The notes: a model not told the origin generated them from the letters alone. DNA of 64,000 bases from Adiantum capillus-veneris (GCA_014529385.2 CM043945.1:150799241-150863240); one strand, 5' to 3'. Positions 10,766 to 22,437 are shown, counted from the first letter of the stretch. Translations and numbers: made by a program.

Positions 10766-12798
10766 TGTCGTGCTGTGACATGTACATAGTGGGAACACAT
10801 GCTACAAGAGTTATCTTGTAACTTTTTAGATACATAATTATATTTCTTATAATGTACATATGCATATGTAAGTATAAAAATAAGCTTTCTATCTCATCCT
10901 ATTATTTTTCTCAAGGGTAACCTATTCTTACTTTACCATCAAAAAATACGATGGGAAAAGCATCAATAGCTCCGCCTCTTTAACTTGGGGCAAAAAGCAT
11001 TGATTCTTTATTTCTACTATTTCATTATCATCTCACACCCTAGCTAGATCCTATATCTAGGGTAAACTCCAATATATATATATTCTACGTATTTTTTATA
11101 CTTTTCTTATTTTATTTTTTTTAAATAGCTACTAGGAGAGAATCAAATCCTAGTGGGACACTAGGTGGCATGATTTCAAAGATACACTTATTTTAATGCA
11201 TTATTGCAAGCATGATTACAAAACTTTGTCAAGGAGCAATGTCATGCTTTCATATGGCATGAGGTGTCCTTGTGAATTAAATGAAAGTCTAAGCTAAGGA
11301 GACCACATGAAGACTTTTGCTGCCATAAATGGACCCTATTTTGATGAATTTTTTACACAAGGTTCCAATCCGAATTGGAAAACGATTTTAAAATGAAAAT
11401 CGTAGCTAATGAGCTGAAGTTTTTGCCCATATTTTTACTTTTTTATTTGGAGCCACGGTTGAGGAGATATGATCAAAATACTGGACCCCAGTCTGCCCAC
11501 ATCATGCAGGGGCAGCTCATTTCCAACTTTTCCAATTCCTGTTCACACTGGCTCCTCTCTTCTTGTGTAAACCCTTGGGGGTTCCCTTCACCTATAAAAG
11601 GGGACCTCTTCTTCCTTGGAAGGAACTCAAGCATTCAAGCCATTGATGAGAGGAATTCTCGAGGGAGTGAGTAGTAATGCCTAATTGTACTTAGCCATTA
11701 ACATAAGCCCAAGCCTACACTTTCTCCTAGAGGGAGACTAGCCATTCTTGCAACAAGCTAACCTTGGAAGATCAACTCTAATCAAAGAAGGTCTTACACC
11801 TGGTGTATCAATCAAAGTGGAATTCTCCACTCTTCTTCTCTCTCCCATCAATAATGGTGCCGAAGGGTTTCAAGTAAGATGTGTTCTACATTGATGTTTT
11901 CTTGATTTCTTGTCGTTTTCATTTTCATCTCTAATCCAACATATATATATATATCTAATCTCATCTCTTTAACCAAATCTATCTCTTTCACTCTTAGTAA
12001 TTCATCCTCTCTACAAATTTTAGGTTCTCCTTGCTACAGGTACATCTCTCCCCGCAGTATCCTTATTGCCTACGGGCAAGAATAGGGCTTGGGAGGGAAA
12101 CTTCTCATCTCTTCACTTCTCTCATATCTACATTTTTCTCATATCTACATTTCTCACATACTATCTTAGATGAATAACCCACATGATGATCATTTCTATC
12201 GCTTTCACTCTGTACGATCTATTAGAATTAACGTATGGATTAGCCGTAAAATACACTTTCAACAACGTATAGTGTTTCTCTTCGGCCCTGAAAGGCTCAA
12301 TGAAATACTTCTATCACCGGATCCCATCATACTACCTCTCATAGACTATAACTTTTCTTTTGACGTAAGCGTAGTTATCTTGCTATGAACCAAGAGGATT
12401 TGTACACACAATTAATCCCAATCACTAGACAAAATATATATATTATGGTAAGCACAAAACTACAATTCCAAAGAACAATTCGTAGCCTATTTGGTCAGCC
12501 AAGATTGAATGCCATTAACTCATCCATTAACCCTTTCATATTACCCATGATACGATATGACCATAGCCTTGATGTTTTCATCTTCGTATTGTTTTGACAT
12601 TCTCTTTTGCGTTCTTTCTTTGTGTGTGTGAGTGCAAGAGAGAAAGAGTGAGTCTTCTTTGATTGAACTTCTTTCCAAACCCTAGTCTTCATGGCATCTA
12701 TGGTTTAACTCCTTCATATAGTTTTTGTTGAGTTCTCTCACAAACTCTCACAGCCATAAGCCCGGTGCTTTCCTGGCAAGACCGCAAATTTCTCGACA
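10766..12798 (+). repeat. 3' LTR of Gypsy-A
   Basis: 2033 bp, the same length as the 5' LTR. The roughly 12 substitutions are mostly transitions (e.g. in the segments near 10849, 11517, 12075, 12230 and 12560). The TATA box is at 11592-11601. Confidence 0.95.
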
Positions 12799-12802
12799 GC
12801 GT

Positions 12803-13550
12803 GGTAGATTGGGGAATTCTTTCCTTGAAAGAGTAACGGGAATAGATCAAATTTTTATCCTCAATGCCTATGAGACGATTTAGTAAACACCCGCTGGGTC
12901 TTACCTCAAAATTGTGCTTCCATAGACACTCGGAGTGCTCTAGAGAGAGCAGGATATCAACACAAGTGAAATGCTAGATCTTATGGAGAAGCCATGCTGT
13001 CACAATGGTTTGCTGCTTCTAGACTCCGTGGGAGAGATCATCTGATGTGAGTTTATGGTTATCAAAAACTCAATGCGAGCGTCGCACTGAAAACAAGTAG
13101 TGCAAAAATGACACCCTAAACATCCATAATGACAAGACTCTTGCTTGTCCATTAACGTTAATGTGCACTCCATTGGGTAGATCTGTTCGGTCTTAAGAAC
13201 AATCACCCAAGGAATGCTAACTGTTGGGTCTTACCCGAGATCTGACAATGACTCTTAGCCAGTGTGTGTGGTTCATAGCCCTCATGGCAATTAGTGGTCC
13301 ATCGACGAACCGAGGAAGACTAATCTGGATGGCGTCTTGCCCAATTTCTAGCTGAGAGCTAGAGCACCTTGGCTCGGGTTGACTCACGAGCAAAACATGT
13401 ATCAAAAGATTCTTAAAAATTTTTCTTCATTCTTTGAGAAAAATAAGAAAGAGAGAGAGAGAGAATGCTGGGCTGAGGAACTTTCCTTGAGTGACTACTT
13501 TGTATATGCTGTGCCCATGCTCATGTGCATCTCATTGGGGTGTCAACAAA
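12803..13550. other. Short-LTR element interior, no gene seen
   Basis: Continues the interior across the Gypsy-A insertion. It has short open stretches only and a (GA)n tract at about 13448-13465. Nothing recognisable. Confidence 0.4.
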
Positions 13551-13964
13551 TCACGTGGCATTACAATGTATGCTCAATATGGGAATGGTTAGTGTCAATA
13601 ATTTATTGATTTTCCACCCAACGTCTGCCATTTTGTCACCTTGTCGCCAATCACCGTCGAAATCGATCTTTTGCACTAGAAGCATGATATGATTGCGATC
13701 GCCTCCGCTAACCACTTTCTCTATTCTGCATTTCAAGCTTCTTTGCACTCTAGCCTTCTTCCTTTCTGTTCCCGCTAAAACTCTGTAGAACCAATTGAAC
13801 ATTTCATGCAAGGCATTGCTCTTTTTCCTCCCACCTCCATGCCTTGTATTTTTAAAATACACTGCTTTTGCTTGATAGTGTGAGTGCTCCATTCCTTGGC
13901 TACTCCAGATGCCCAATGAGCCGAATGTGTCGAGAAAAAATGATCTATGAGCAAAAAGAATATG

Positions 13965-14034
13965 CTGCAAAAATATAAACCTTTAGCTCAAACACTGTTG
14001 TTTTTTTATTCCAAAGACAAAGTGTTCAACCCAC
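13965..14034 (-). other. Intron 2 of transposase-like gene
   Basis: 70 bp, GTGGGTTGAACA...TTTTTGCAG on the minus strand. The phase-0 junction joins ITHYM to HILFAH. Confidence 0.5.
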
Positions 14035-15717
14035 CATGTAATGTGTTATGTGTGTCTCCCCCCAGGCATCCACCATTTGCGCCGTGAAACTATTGATTAC
14101 AAACTTTAAAGTGGATATCTCAGCAGAAGTTAGATTTGCCTTTTCAAGCAAGCAAAAAATATCATCTACAGACTGCCACACACGAGCATGCTTAATTCCT
14201 AGGGCTGCTTCGTTACCTCTGTAGTGGTAATGTCACACATCTTTTTCCACCATTGAAACTCATTGGGACTTTGAGAGTTAGAATAGTCTGAAAGCATATG
14301 CCTAGCTTTACTACCACCCATACATATTTTATTAGGACTATCCTGTGTACTTCCAGATGCCTTCCTATCCTTTGGTAGCTCTACTACACCACCATGCAAG
14401 CCAACGCTTGATAGAATAGATTCAAGTTCTTTGTTATACTCTTCCCTTCTTTCTGCAGGCTCCATATTCCAAAAATAATTAATATGGAGCATCAACAACT
14501 TGTCAAGAATGCGTAGACGGGCATGAAGAGTGCACACATGCACATTTATAAGAGGAATTGGTAGAATAGGATCCCAATTTGGATCATCCATGTCTCGATT
14601 AGGGGGTACACTCTAGTTACAACTGAGGATACCTTTAAACCATTGTTGGAGTGCTTTACCCATTGTTTGTGTAGTGGTCACACCTTTCGTAGAATTGACT
14701 GTAGCTTTGTCACCCTTACCCTTACCCTTACCTTTCGCAGAGTTAACTGTAGCTTTGCCACCCTTACCCTTACCCTTGCCCTCATTTCGTAACGAGACTT
14801 TACTGTGGCAACAAAAAATGCATGGAAAGAGGGTCATTGCACCTTGCCTGCATCCTAACATACACTTGAGACTTTTCAAGTCTCTTGCCAAATGCCACTC
14901 CACTTGGAACATACCCAGACCTGAAACCTGCAATCGTTGTCTTTCTTGTTGTTGTCGAATGACGTCAACAATTGGGGTGTGATTAAAATACCATTTGAGA
15001 GACTCAGGTGTCTCATGTGGGAGATGAAAAGCTGCCAGCCACCAAATATTCTTCTCAGATTGAACACCTAAATAGGTGTTTTGCTTCTCGCTGGCATTTA
15101 GCTGAACATCAACGCCCACCAAGGCTCTGTTCATAAGCGTAACGCTTACCCTTTCGAGCCATTGACCTTTCACAATCTGGCACTCATCAAGCTTCATCAC
15201 AAATATAACTTTTCCATCACACTCTTCTTGTGTCAACCCATAAAATATGATCATTCACTCCTGGAGCTTCAACAAGTCAACATAGACATTATTGAACTCG
15301 TTGTAACGAAAATATTTGTTGTCTTCTAGTAGCAGGACATATTCCACATATTGAAATCCACCCAACAAGCTTGCAACATCATTATTGGCGCACCTTTTTG
15401 CGACGGTAACACTGTAAGGCATTGACAACAACATAAACAAACCTTTTTCTTTGTGACCTACTGTGACAAGCCTATACAAAGCTTTGGTGGCCTTGAAACT
15501 TATTCTTGTGCTGTCACACACCTCCATCATCTCTTGAGGTGAAACAATGTTCTTCAGCTCACTGAAATACTTCTGGCGCAAAACTTTAGCAATGCTAGCA
15601 TTGGATGGATCATCCAATAGCTCCACCAACTCCTTTGGTTTGATGATATGCTGTAGCAGAGTATGTCCGATCATTTCAGCATTGGACTCGATTCCCATCA
15701 TTATCCGACCCAAGTTC

Positions 15718-15790
15718 CTACATATTGAAATAATATTACAGCAACCTACAAAAAATGTACAAAATTAGAAGCTTGCATTTGTATTCCTAC
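15718..15790 (-). other. Intron 1 of transposase-like gene
   Basis: 73 bp, GTAGGAATAC...CAATATGTAG on the minus strand, T-rich before the acceptor. Splicing joins CG|G (Arg) and restores the frame exactly. It survives in the same orientation as the surrounding LTR element, so the gene did not pass through a spliced RNA of that element. Confidence 0.6.
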
Positions 15791-16407
15791 CGAGTTTGAC
15801 GGATACGTTTCTTTCGAGCTCCACCGCTTGAAGATAGCATAGACATCACATGTCTCTTGCGCTTGCGAATGTGATAGCCCAATGGAATGTGTGTGAGATG
15901 ATCGATTCGTCGGCACATATTACGTGCAGTGTGTTGTAGCTGAACATAATTGTCTAGACGACGCTCTTGCTCCATTTTTTGATGCTCTGCCTTTGTAATA
16001 TGCTTTGACATCTCGTCATTAAGCTGCTTTGTCTTTTCGCTGGCTTCCTCTTTGACTTGCTGAATGTCTTTCACGTACTTCTCTTGCAATGAAGAATAGG
16101 CAGCACATAGATGTTTTGTTGCTTCCCTTTCATTGAAAAAAGCTGAATGTAATCTCCAGCAACACTAGTAGCCAAACAATCCATCTCTCCCATCTCCAAT
16201 AAATAGCAGTAGCTCAGTGACATTACGAAAAGGCGGTGATGCATTGGTCATTGGATCGCCGAGGTAAATATGGCCATCAACCCATAAGTTGATAGCCTTG
16301 CATCCATGGTTTCGTAGCTGGTCTCCAGCATTGGGATTAGATGTGCCAACTCGCACAGTTGCATACTCTTGCTCTAAATCAGTGTTTAATTGATATTGTT
16401 TGATTTG

Positions 16408-16706
16408 TTAGTAATGTCTTGCAGTGGAAGGGGATTGAATGACATTGTTAGTTAATCAAGCAAATTAGTGAGAATGTGTAATGGTGACTGCTAAAAGCAG
16501 GTGAAGATGGCTATAACGGAAAGAAGTGGAGAGTACTTAGAGTTAAGAAAAAAAGATTATCTTGTGGAGGGAAGAAAGAGAGGGAGTGCAACTCAATCTC
16601 CTTTGAATTTGAATTGTTGATCATGACTGAAGAGAGAGAAATGCTGCAGCACACAGAGGTAATGGAGTTTTCCATTGCACTCAGCTGGAGTTGGAGTGGG
16701 AGAAGC

Positions 16707-16755
<49 letters not shown>

Positions 16756-16877
16756 AAGGAAGAGAGAGTGGGCGAGAGGACATACCTGCAACCTTGGAGG
16801 ATCTGCACTTTTTCAAAAAGATACAACCAAGAATGTTCCTTAATGATTGGAATAGGAAGTGACATGGGAGAAAAGGG

Positions 16878-16950
<73 letters not shown>

Positions 16951-19690
16951 GGCTCACATTTTAGAGAGAGAATCCAGTGAGAGAATGTGAAAAATCTGCT
17001 TTTCTGGCAAGGGGGCTAAAAAGGGCCTCCTTTAATGAGTTCTAAGTGAGAGAGAGAGTGAGTGAGAGAGAGAGAGAGTTTTATATGTTAGAGAGAGAAG
17101 AGGGGTGAGAAATGGACATTTGAAAATTCATTTACCCCCTCTCTTTTGGGTTACTGAATAAAAAATATGGAAATGGATTTTTTAAAATCTCAGCATAGAT
17201 CTTTTTGCCCTCTCTTTTAGGCTTGGTCAAACTTGCTTAAGCTTTAAGCATTCCCTTAAACTGCCAAATAAAGAGGCCCTCCTATACCCCATTCACTTCC
17301 TAATGAATGATAGCACTTTGCCTTTGAAATAAGTCCTTGATTTAGGTTCTTTTTAGTGTTTTTGTGCGTTGATAGCAACCAAAATTATGTGAAATAATCC
17401 AGTATCTCGTTCTTGAAAAAGTGTTTGGTGTTATAGCGGAAGCATGTTTCAGGAGGCGGTAGAATTGAATCCACCTAGCTAGCATGCCATGCATACATAA
17501 TCTTAAGCCCTTGGAAAAAGTGATGGACTCAAACGTGAGAGCGGAAACTTAAGTGCCGTGCACAATTTAGATTGGTAGGGATTCTGTGAGCTGAGGTTCC
17601 CTATTTTGCCAGTTTCCCAAACTTGTGTGCCAATGCCGTTGATCCCAAGTCATTGGGTAGTACCTTGGCACAAGGGAGGAGCCTTGCTTCCTGTAAATTG
17701 TCAAAGCACTTTGCTTTACACAATAGCAATAGTTTCTAATCAAAGGTGTAAGGTGTAACCTGGTCATTCTACTGTAACCAGTTTGTCTTGAGATGTCAAG
17801 GGAAAACTTGCTCAAATGCAGTTCATAGCCCTATCTGTTGTGCGAGCGAGAATTATTGTGTATATCATATACACTCACGTATATCATGTACGCGTGTCTA
17901 CTATGTAATGAAATAACCTACAATCATACTGCCAATTCCCCCGCCAAGTTTGTATGCTCATAGCATAGTCCAAATGCGAGAATCTTCAATACAAGATGCC
18001 CAAATTGTAGCCAACAGATGTTGGTACCAATGTACAAAGATCATGGGAAACAAGAATTGACCTTGTCAAGCAATTAAAATTGAAAGTGGCTAGTGCCGTG
18101 TGGTGAGCATCTTTGCCGGCTTCTGGAAGCAGTGACAAGAAGTCGGCCATGCCGAGCTCTGTGCACCCTTCATGAAGTCGAGCCACAGGGTGTGCCAATC
18201 TCCTTGAGATTCCATGGGCATCAAAATGGAACAGCTATTGATTCGTGCAGCAGATCAGGGCTGCAAGTACTCAAGCCATGCTTGAGTCATGTTGGCAGGT
18301 TAAGCATTGGCTCGATGCCAACAAAAAATTGTCACAAGCCGTGCTTGTGTTTGGAGTGCCTAAAGTGCACTCCCCTTGATTTGCATGCAAGCCTTGCTAG
18401 AAGGTAATGCAAGCCTTGCTTGCCCGAAATGTTATGTAAATTTCAAAGTAGCAATGCAACATGCACATTATAGGCATAATTCAGTTGCATGTGCAAGTAA
18501 TGATCATTCATGCTAGCAAAATCATGCAAATGAATGGAGATTGATAACTTGTACAACAGCCTTGCTGGGACAAGAATCACTCATCATGTTCGAATAAATT
18601 TTCCAAGCAACTTCAAAAACAAATGCATACCTCATTACTGACTTGTGCCGACTTACCTTGCTAGCCGCATGGCCTATGTGGTAGCTCTTCCATGATCCTT
18701 GCAACACGTTTCACGTCACGGGAGGTGATACAACTTCTTGAAAGTGTAAACAGTGGCTGGTCTTGCCGAATATTGGCACCTTAAATGCCATAGGCCTTGC
18801 CTGTACCAGCATGGCATAGGCCTTACATGAACATGCTAAAATTGCTCCATGCTTTGCTTGTTGTGTGTATAATGCAGAGAGATCTGCGAGATTCAAAGAA
18901 GTTATAATTGAAAACATTAAAGTCGACTTGCTTACTGACTCTTAGAACTCCACTTCGAATGGAGGAAACATGTCTACGTAGCCGCAAAAAACATGCCTTC
19001 GTAATTGCAATGCAACATCTTGCATGGTGGCCCATCCATACCAAGTTTCTTGTAAATCCAAGAGGGCTCGCAACCTTGGTGATTCGCCCTATTCATTCTC
19101 AAAGCATGCTCGAGTGTCTAAGGTCTGTCATAGCCATCCCACCATTTTCAAATAATATGAAATTTATGTCATTCTTGGAACGACCTAAAACCCATGTTGG
19201 CTTCGTGTACTGTCATCAACTTGCTCAACTTGGCAAAAATTTGAGGGTTTATGTGCATTTGCGTATCCGGCGGGGTGGAAAGCTGTTGGCACCTGCCCTA
19301 ATTTTAAAAGTGTCTTGCCCTAAGGCCAAAGGCTTGGGTGCCTGTGTATGAAAAATAGGGAGTTCCCAAGTCGGCAATGGCACACACAGCAGGGCGAGAG
19401 AGAAAGTGGCCGCCCGCGGCTTGTGTGGTGCTCAGCTTGCAGCGCGCCAGGGTCTAGAAGTGATCCCCTTGGCCGCACGATCTTGTTGCACTCCTCTGCG
19501 CCCGCTTTCGCGAGGGTCGAGATGCTATCCCCTCCTCGGCTCAAGGGCACCTGCACACGGGTTCGCCTTCGTCGTCTTCGACCACCTTCCCTACTAAGCG
19601 GCCATGCCCGCCTCCAAGCTCCTCAGCCCCCTAGTTTGCATGCATGCAAGAGCAAAAGCGGGTGGCTCCATGCCCTCATGCCCAAAATAC
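16408..19690. other. Short-LTR element 5' leader, non-coding
   Basis: About 3.3 kb between the primer site and the transposase-like gene. It contains (GA)n tracts at 16711-16752, 16882-16949 and 17048-17080 and many scattered GCCTTGC-type words (18100-18850). The plus-strand open stretch at 19348-19764 runs into the LTR and is not credible as a gene. Similar GCCTTGC-rich sequence occurs at 45120-45860. Confidence 0.5.
16882..16949. repeat. (AG)n microsatellite
   Basis: An almost perfect AG run of about 68 bp. A second run lies at 16711-16752. They create spurious SLSLSL or ERERER reading frames on both strands. Confidence 0.95.
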
Positions 19691-19707
19691 CCATTGCTCT
19701 GATACCA
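19691..19707 (-). other. Primer-binding site, initiator-Met type
   Basis: Minus-strand TGGTATCAGAGCAATGG, one base inside the 5' LTR. This is the standard plant LTR-element primer site complementary to the initiator tRNA-Met 3' end. Confidence 0.85.
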
Positions 19708-19708
19708 G

Positions 19709-19850
19709 TGAAATGCACCTGGTGGGACTGCCATGGAAGAGCCTCTCAACCTCCCTTTAAATAGCCCCCTGGGCCTCATTCCCTATCCACACTCGCAGCC
19801 GGCCCCTTGGGCGTGGTCCTTGACCACCGGGCTTTGCCCTTGGCATGATA
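19709..19850 (-). repeat. 5' LTR of short-LTR element
   Basis: 142-bp partner of 680-822, flanked on the right by gtacc at 19851-19855. The terminal CA has become TA. Confidence 0.85.
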
Positions 19851-22096
19851 GTACCCTTAAAGAACTAGCCGTTGAAAAACCCGGGCTTCTTTTAGCCACT
19901 TATGGTAATTATTTTGGCATAAAAACTTTGCTTGGTGTGCTAAAACCAAATACTGACACAGACGATTCACCCACTCTAAAAAGACCCAACTCACTTATAT
20001 CCCCCACCTCTTCTTTCACTACTTTTTTAACCCCAGCCTCGTCTTCAGGAGATTCTTATGGAGGGAGAGGGAAAGCTAGAAGTGCTATTAGAGGGAGAGG
20101 TAGAGGTTACCTTGTCAAACACTTGTTGGATTTGTAAATTGCAGGTGCTGTGTAATGAAGTGGACAGGATGCATCTTGCTACTAAAGAGGATAGTTTGAG
20201 TGGAATTTTTGTTCATTCTGTTTTTGCCAACAAAATTTTGGAATTTTTCTCTCCACAATTTATTTTTAACAAATGCTTTATGTTAGTATTTGGCAATTTG
20301 GATTTATTAAGTCAAGTGAAGATTGGCTGGAAGTTTACTGAATCCATCCTACATTTTGTCTACTCTAATAAGTTCCTTAGAAAGACAAAACCATTGACAT
20401 GTGAATGTCATTAGTGGGAAAGATTTACAAGGGAATTTGATGATCTTGGTAATCATGTGTGTACCATGGACCTCTCTCTTATTGAGAATATAGCTATAAG
20501 TTGCCTTCTTTCAAAAGGACTCAATCACATCCCCCCTCGCCCACTTAAACCTCAAACTGCCTTGAAGGCACTTACTGACTGTCTGGCCGACTTGGTCAGT
20601 AAACTCCAACTAGAGTCATCAAGTCATCTTGAGTTGAGAAACACTTTAACATCTGTCTTTTCCAATCTTGTTTCACGGTTTCCGCATGGGTGGTTACAAA
20701 CCGAGTCTACTTGGCTCACTTTGACCTCTCTCTTGCCTTTCATAGGCTTAAGTCAAAATCGTTCATTGTCGCACTGGACAAGGCCTCTAATACAGCTTCT
20801 GTTATATGCAAAAAGCTTGCCTTTGAAGCATCAAAAACTCGACTCAAGGGGAGTGAGTTTCAATGTATTGGTGAGAATTAGATCTAATTATACATAGAAC
20901 TTGCAAAAGTTTAACTAAATTAGGATATTAGGTTGGTACAACCAAACTTCCTATATTATTTCCTACATTTAGGAGTCATAAAAACAAGTTCCAATGGATT
21001 TTGGATGCTTCTAACTGTATTTTCTTTTATATCACTGATCATGTCACTGGAGGACTTAATTTGATATGTGAAGAGCTTAAAAACATTTGTGCTCTTAAAT
21101 GGGAGACTTGAGACGATTTTCTGGGGTTGAGATACATCCCTTATGGCTAGTGGGTAACTCAATTGAAGTCTTCTGAAATCTCCCTTCTATGTTTTATTCA
21201 GTATTTACAGCTGATATTATCCATTGCTATGAGAATATCCCACTTATTGGAGAAGTTGGTCTCATGAATTTGTTGGATTCTCTTGTAAATCTGGCCTTTT
21301 CTAACAAAGCCAAAGAAGGGTTTTTAGGCCTTTCCTTTGTTAACTCTTCCAGATGGATCAAAAGACACCCCCTCTTCACATGAACCGTATTCAACTTCAA
21401 GAAGTTATTCAATGGGTTCTAACCATTGCTATATCTTACTGGGCAACAACTAGTTTCATCAAATGTGTGGGATTTCGATGGGATTCTCTTGCTATCCGGC
21501 TATGAGTAACCTTTACTTACTCTATTTTGAGTATAAATGGATCCTTAGGCAAGCCTCTCATATAGAATTCAGACACTCACACGGTTCAATCAGACATTTA
21601 GCTTTATGGATGACATCTTAAGTGTTAACAATACCGGCTTTGCTCAGATGGTTTTGGATATCTATCCACCATGTCTAGCAATTGAGTCCACCTTTCTAGA
21701 ACAAGAATCCTTTGAGGGTATCCCTTTCACTAAACGGACTAATTATTTGTCTTTTGAATTATCTATTATAAATCCCTTTGGTGGTGATTTTTCCACTAGG
21801 TTATTTTGGAAACGGGATCACCTTCAACTAATTGCTACTAAGTTTGTCATAAAAAAGAGTAACATGCCCTTCAAAATGGCGGTTAATACTTGCTTAAGTA
21901 TTTTCATTTGATTATCTATTCGTCCTCTACTGTGTTGTTGGCCCTTGAGGAAATCGGGGTGCTCATTAGGAAATTTCAAGCTAATGGATTCCATAAAAAA
22001 GATTTGATCTCTACCTTAACAACAGCTCTGAGTAGAAAGGAATGGCCTGGTGCCAAGTTTGATGTCACTTTACTTATTCTACTATTGAGTAAGTAG
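19851..22096 (+). pseudogene. Penelope-like reverse transcriptase, C-terminal part
   Basis: Continues the ORF from 674. After a Ser/Gly/Arg-rich linker, motifs appear in several frames: TCEC (about 20400) followed by NHVCTMDLSLIENIAISCLL and LLSKGLNHIPP (20450-20540), as in PLE reverse transcriptases; motif A FTADIIHCYENIPL (about 21200); motif B GISMGFSCYPAMSNLY (about 21465-21515); motif C FSFMDDILSVNN (21597-21632) followed by IYPPCLAIE; and a C-terminal NGFHKKDL ending at the TAG 22094-22096. The GISMGFS and MDDIL-IYP pattern and the lack of a C-terminal GIY-YIG domain suggest the Naiad/Chlamys-type branch, or a related rvt-like gene. I favour a PLE. At least five frameshifts or stops make it inactive. 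PLEs copy RNA into DNA at broken ends. Confidence 0.65.
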
Positions 22097-22117
22097 GCCC
22101 ATATCTAATGGGCCTAC
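22093..22117 (+). other. Hairpin overlapping PLE stop codon
   Basis: GTAGGCCCAT and ATGGGCCTAC are separated by 5 bp. The stop codon lies in the left arm. A longer version (12-bp stem) occurs at 34920-34948, followed by the same GTATGGTGCCTGGGT-type sequence and a CA tract. Confidence 0.7.
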
Positions 22118-22151
22118 TGACTCATTAGTTATGGTGCCTGGGTAAGGGTGG

Positions 22152-22160
22152 GCGCACGCG

Positions 22161-22223
<63 letters not shown>
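22152..22223. repeat. (CG)n(CA)n microsatellite
   Basis: CG run followed by about 55 bp of CA, in the presumed PLE 3' region. Confidence 0.95.
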
Positions 22224-22225
<2 letters not shown>

Positions 22226-22437
22226 GCATGCACACACTTTCTCCATGGTGGAGTATTTTACCTAAGGGATCTCTCCTTGGGCATAATTGCGGCCTTACCG
22301 TGACTTATGAAATTCTTAAGTTTAAAATTTTTATTAAGTAGTGGGTTGGTTGAGCTATTAAACCAGATGAAAGGGGCCTACTTTGTGGTTGGTGGCCTCT
22401 TTAGTGTGAATGGGTGAGATTGAACCTTTGGTCGCGT
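22224..22437. other. Presumed PLE 3' flank, no gene
   Basis: Non-coding. It continues across Copia-1 at 28013. A short frame starting at ATG 22410 stays open across the junction once Copia-1 is removed (EPLVAYSSLLGLNVQTG), but it is under 55 codons. Confidence 0.3.

Larger units (their letters stand above)
2731..12798 (+). mobile_element. Ty3/gypsy retrotransposon Gypsy-A, nearly complete, young
   Basis: 10,068 bp with two LTRs of exactly 2033 bp that differ at about 12 positions by eye (roughly 0.6%), so the insertion is recent. It has a 4-bp duplication gcgt (2727-2730 and 12799-12802), a primer site after the 5' LTR, a purine tract before the 3' LTR, and gag, protease, RT, RNase H and integrase in that order (Ty3 order, integrase last). 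The coding sequence sits in three frames with several breaks. It is nested inside the short-LTR element. Confidence 0.95.
13551..16407 (-). pseudogene. Intron-containing transposase-like gene of unassigned family
   Basis: Three exons read on the minus strand: 16407-15791, 15717-14035 and 13964-13551. Introns at 15790-15718 (73 bp) and 14034-13965 (70 bp) both begin GT and end AG, and removing each preserves the frame (RQTR-NLGRIMM; THYM-HILFAH). The frame is broken by TAG 16165-16167, TGA 15255-15257, TAG 14613-14615 and a one-base shift near 14200. In order, the protein shows AINLWVDGHIYLGDP, a coiled coil (about 16090-15900), YVEYVLLLEDNKY, then FVMKLDECQIVKGQWLERVS, EWHLARDLKSLKCMLG with CIFC, a (KG)n linker duplicated in DNA (14690-14790), PILPIPLINVHVCTLHARLR, and SSQGMEHSHYQAKAVYF with a TRHGGG motif. 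The spaced Asp, Asp and Glu with a CxxC are reminiscent of RNase-H-fold transposases, but I cannot name a family. No terminal inverted repeats were found around it. No start codon is visible, and the frame is closed by a stop at 16408-16410, so a further upstream exon is likely. Confidence 0.6.
680..19850 (-). mobile_element. Short-LTR retrotransposon without recognisable gag-pol (outer nest)
   Basis: The ends are a 143-bp and a 142-bp direct repeat starting TGAAATGC and ending CATGACA or CATGATA. They are flanked by a perfect 5-bp duplication gtacc (675-679 and 19851-19855). In minus orientation an initiator-Met primer site follows the right LTR, and a purine tract precedes the left LTR. Subtracting the nested Gypsy-A leaves about 9.1 kb. 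This contains a minus-strand spliced transposase-like pseudogene and long non-coding stretches, but no gag, protease, RT or integrase that I can see. It therefore resembles a large non-autonomous retrotransposon derivative. Alternatively, the coding part was deleted and replaced by later insertions. Confidence 0.8.

Noticed and set aside
19348-19764. 138-codon plus-strand frame
   Set aside because: It runs through the primer site into the short LTR and is antisense to the element. No motifs.
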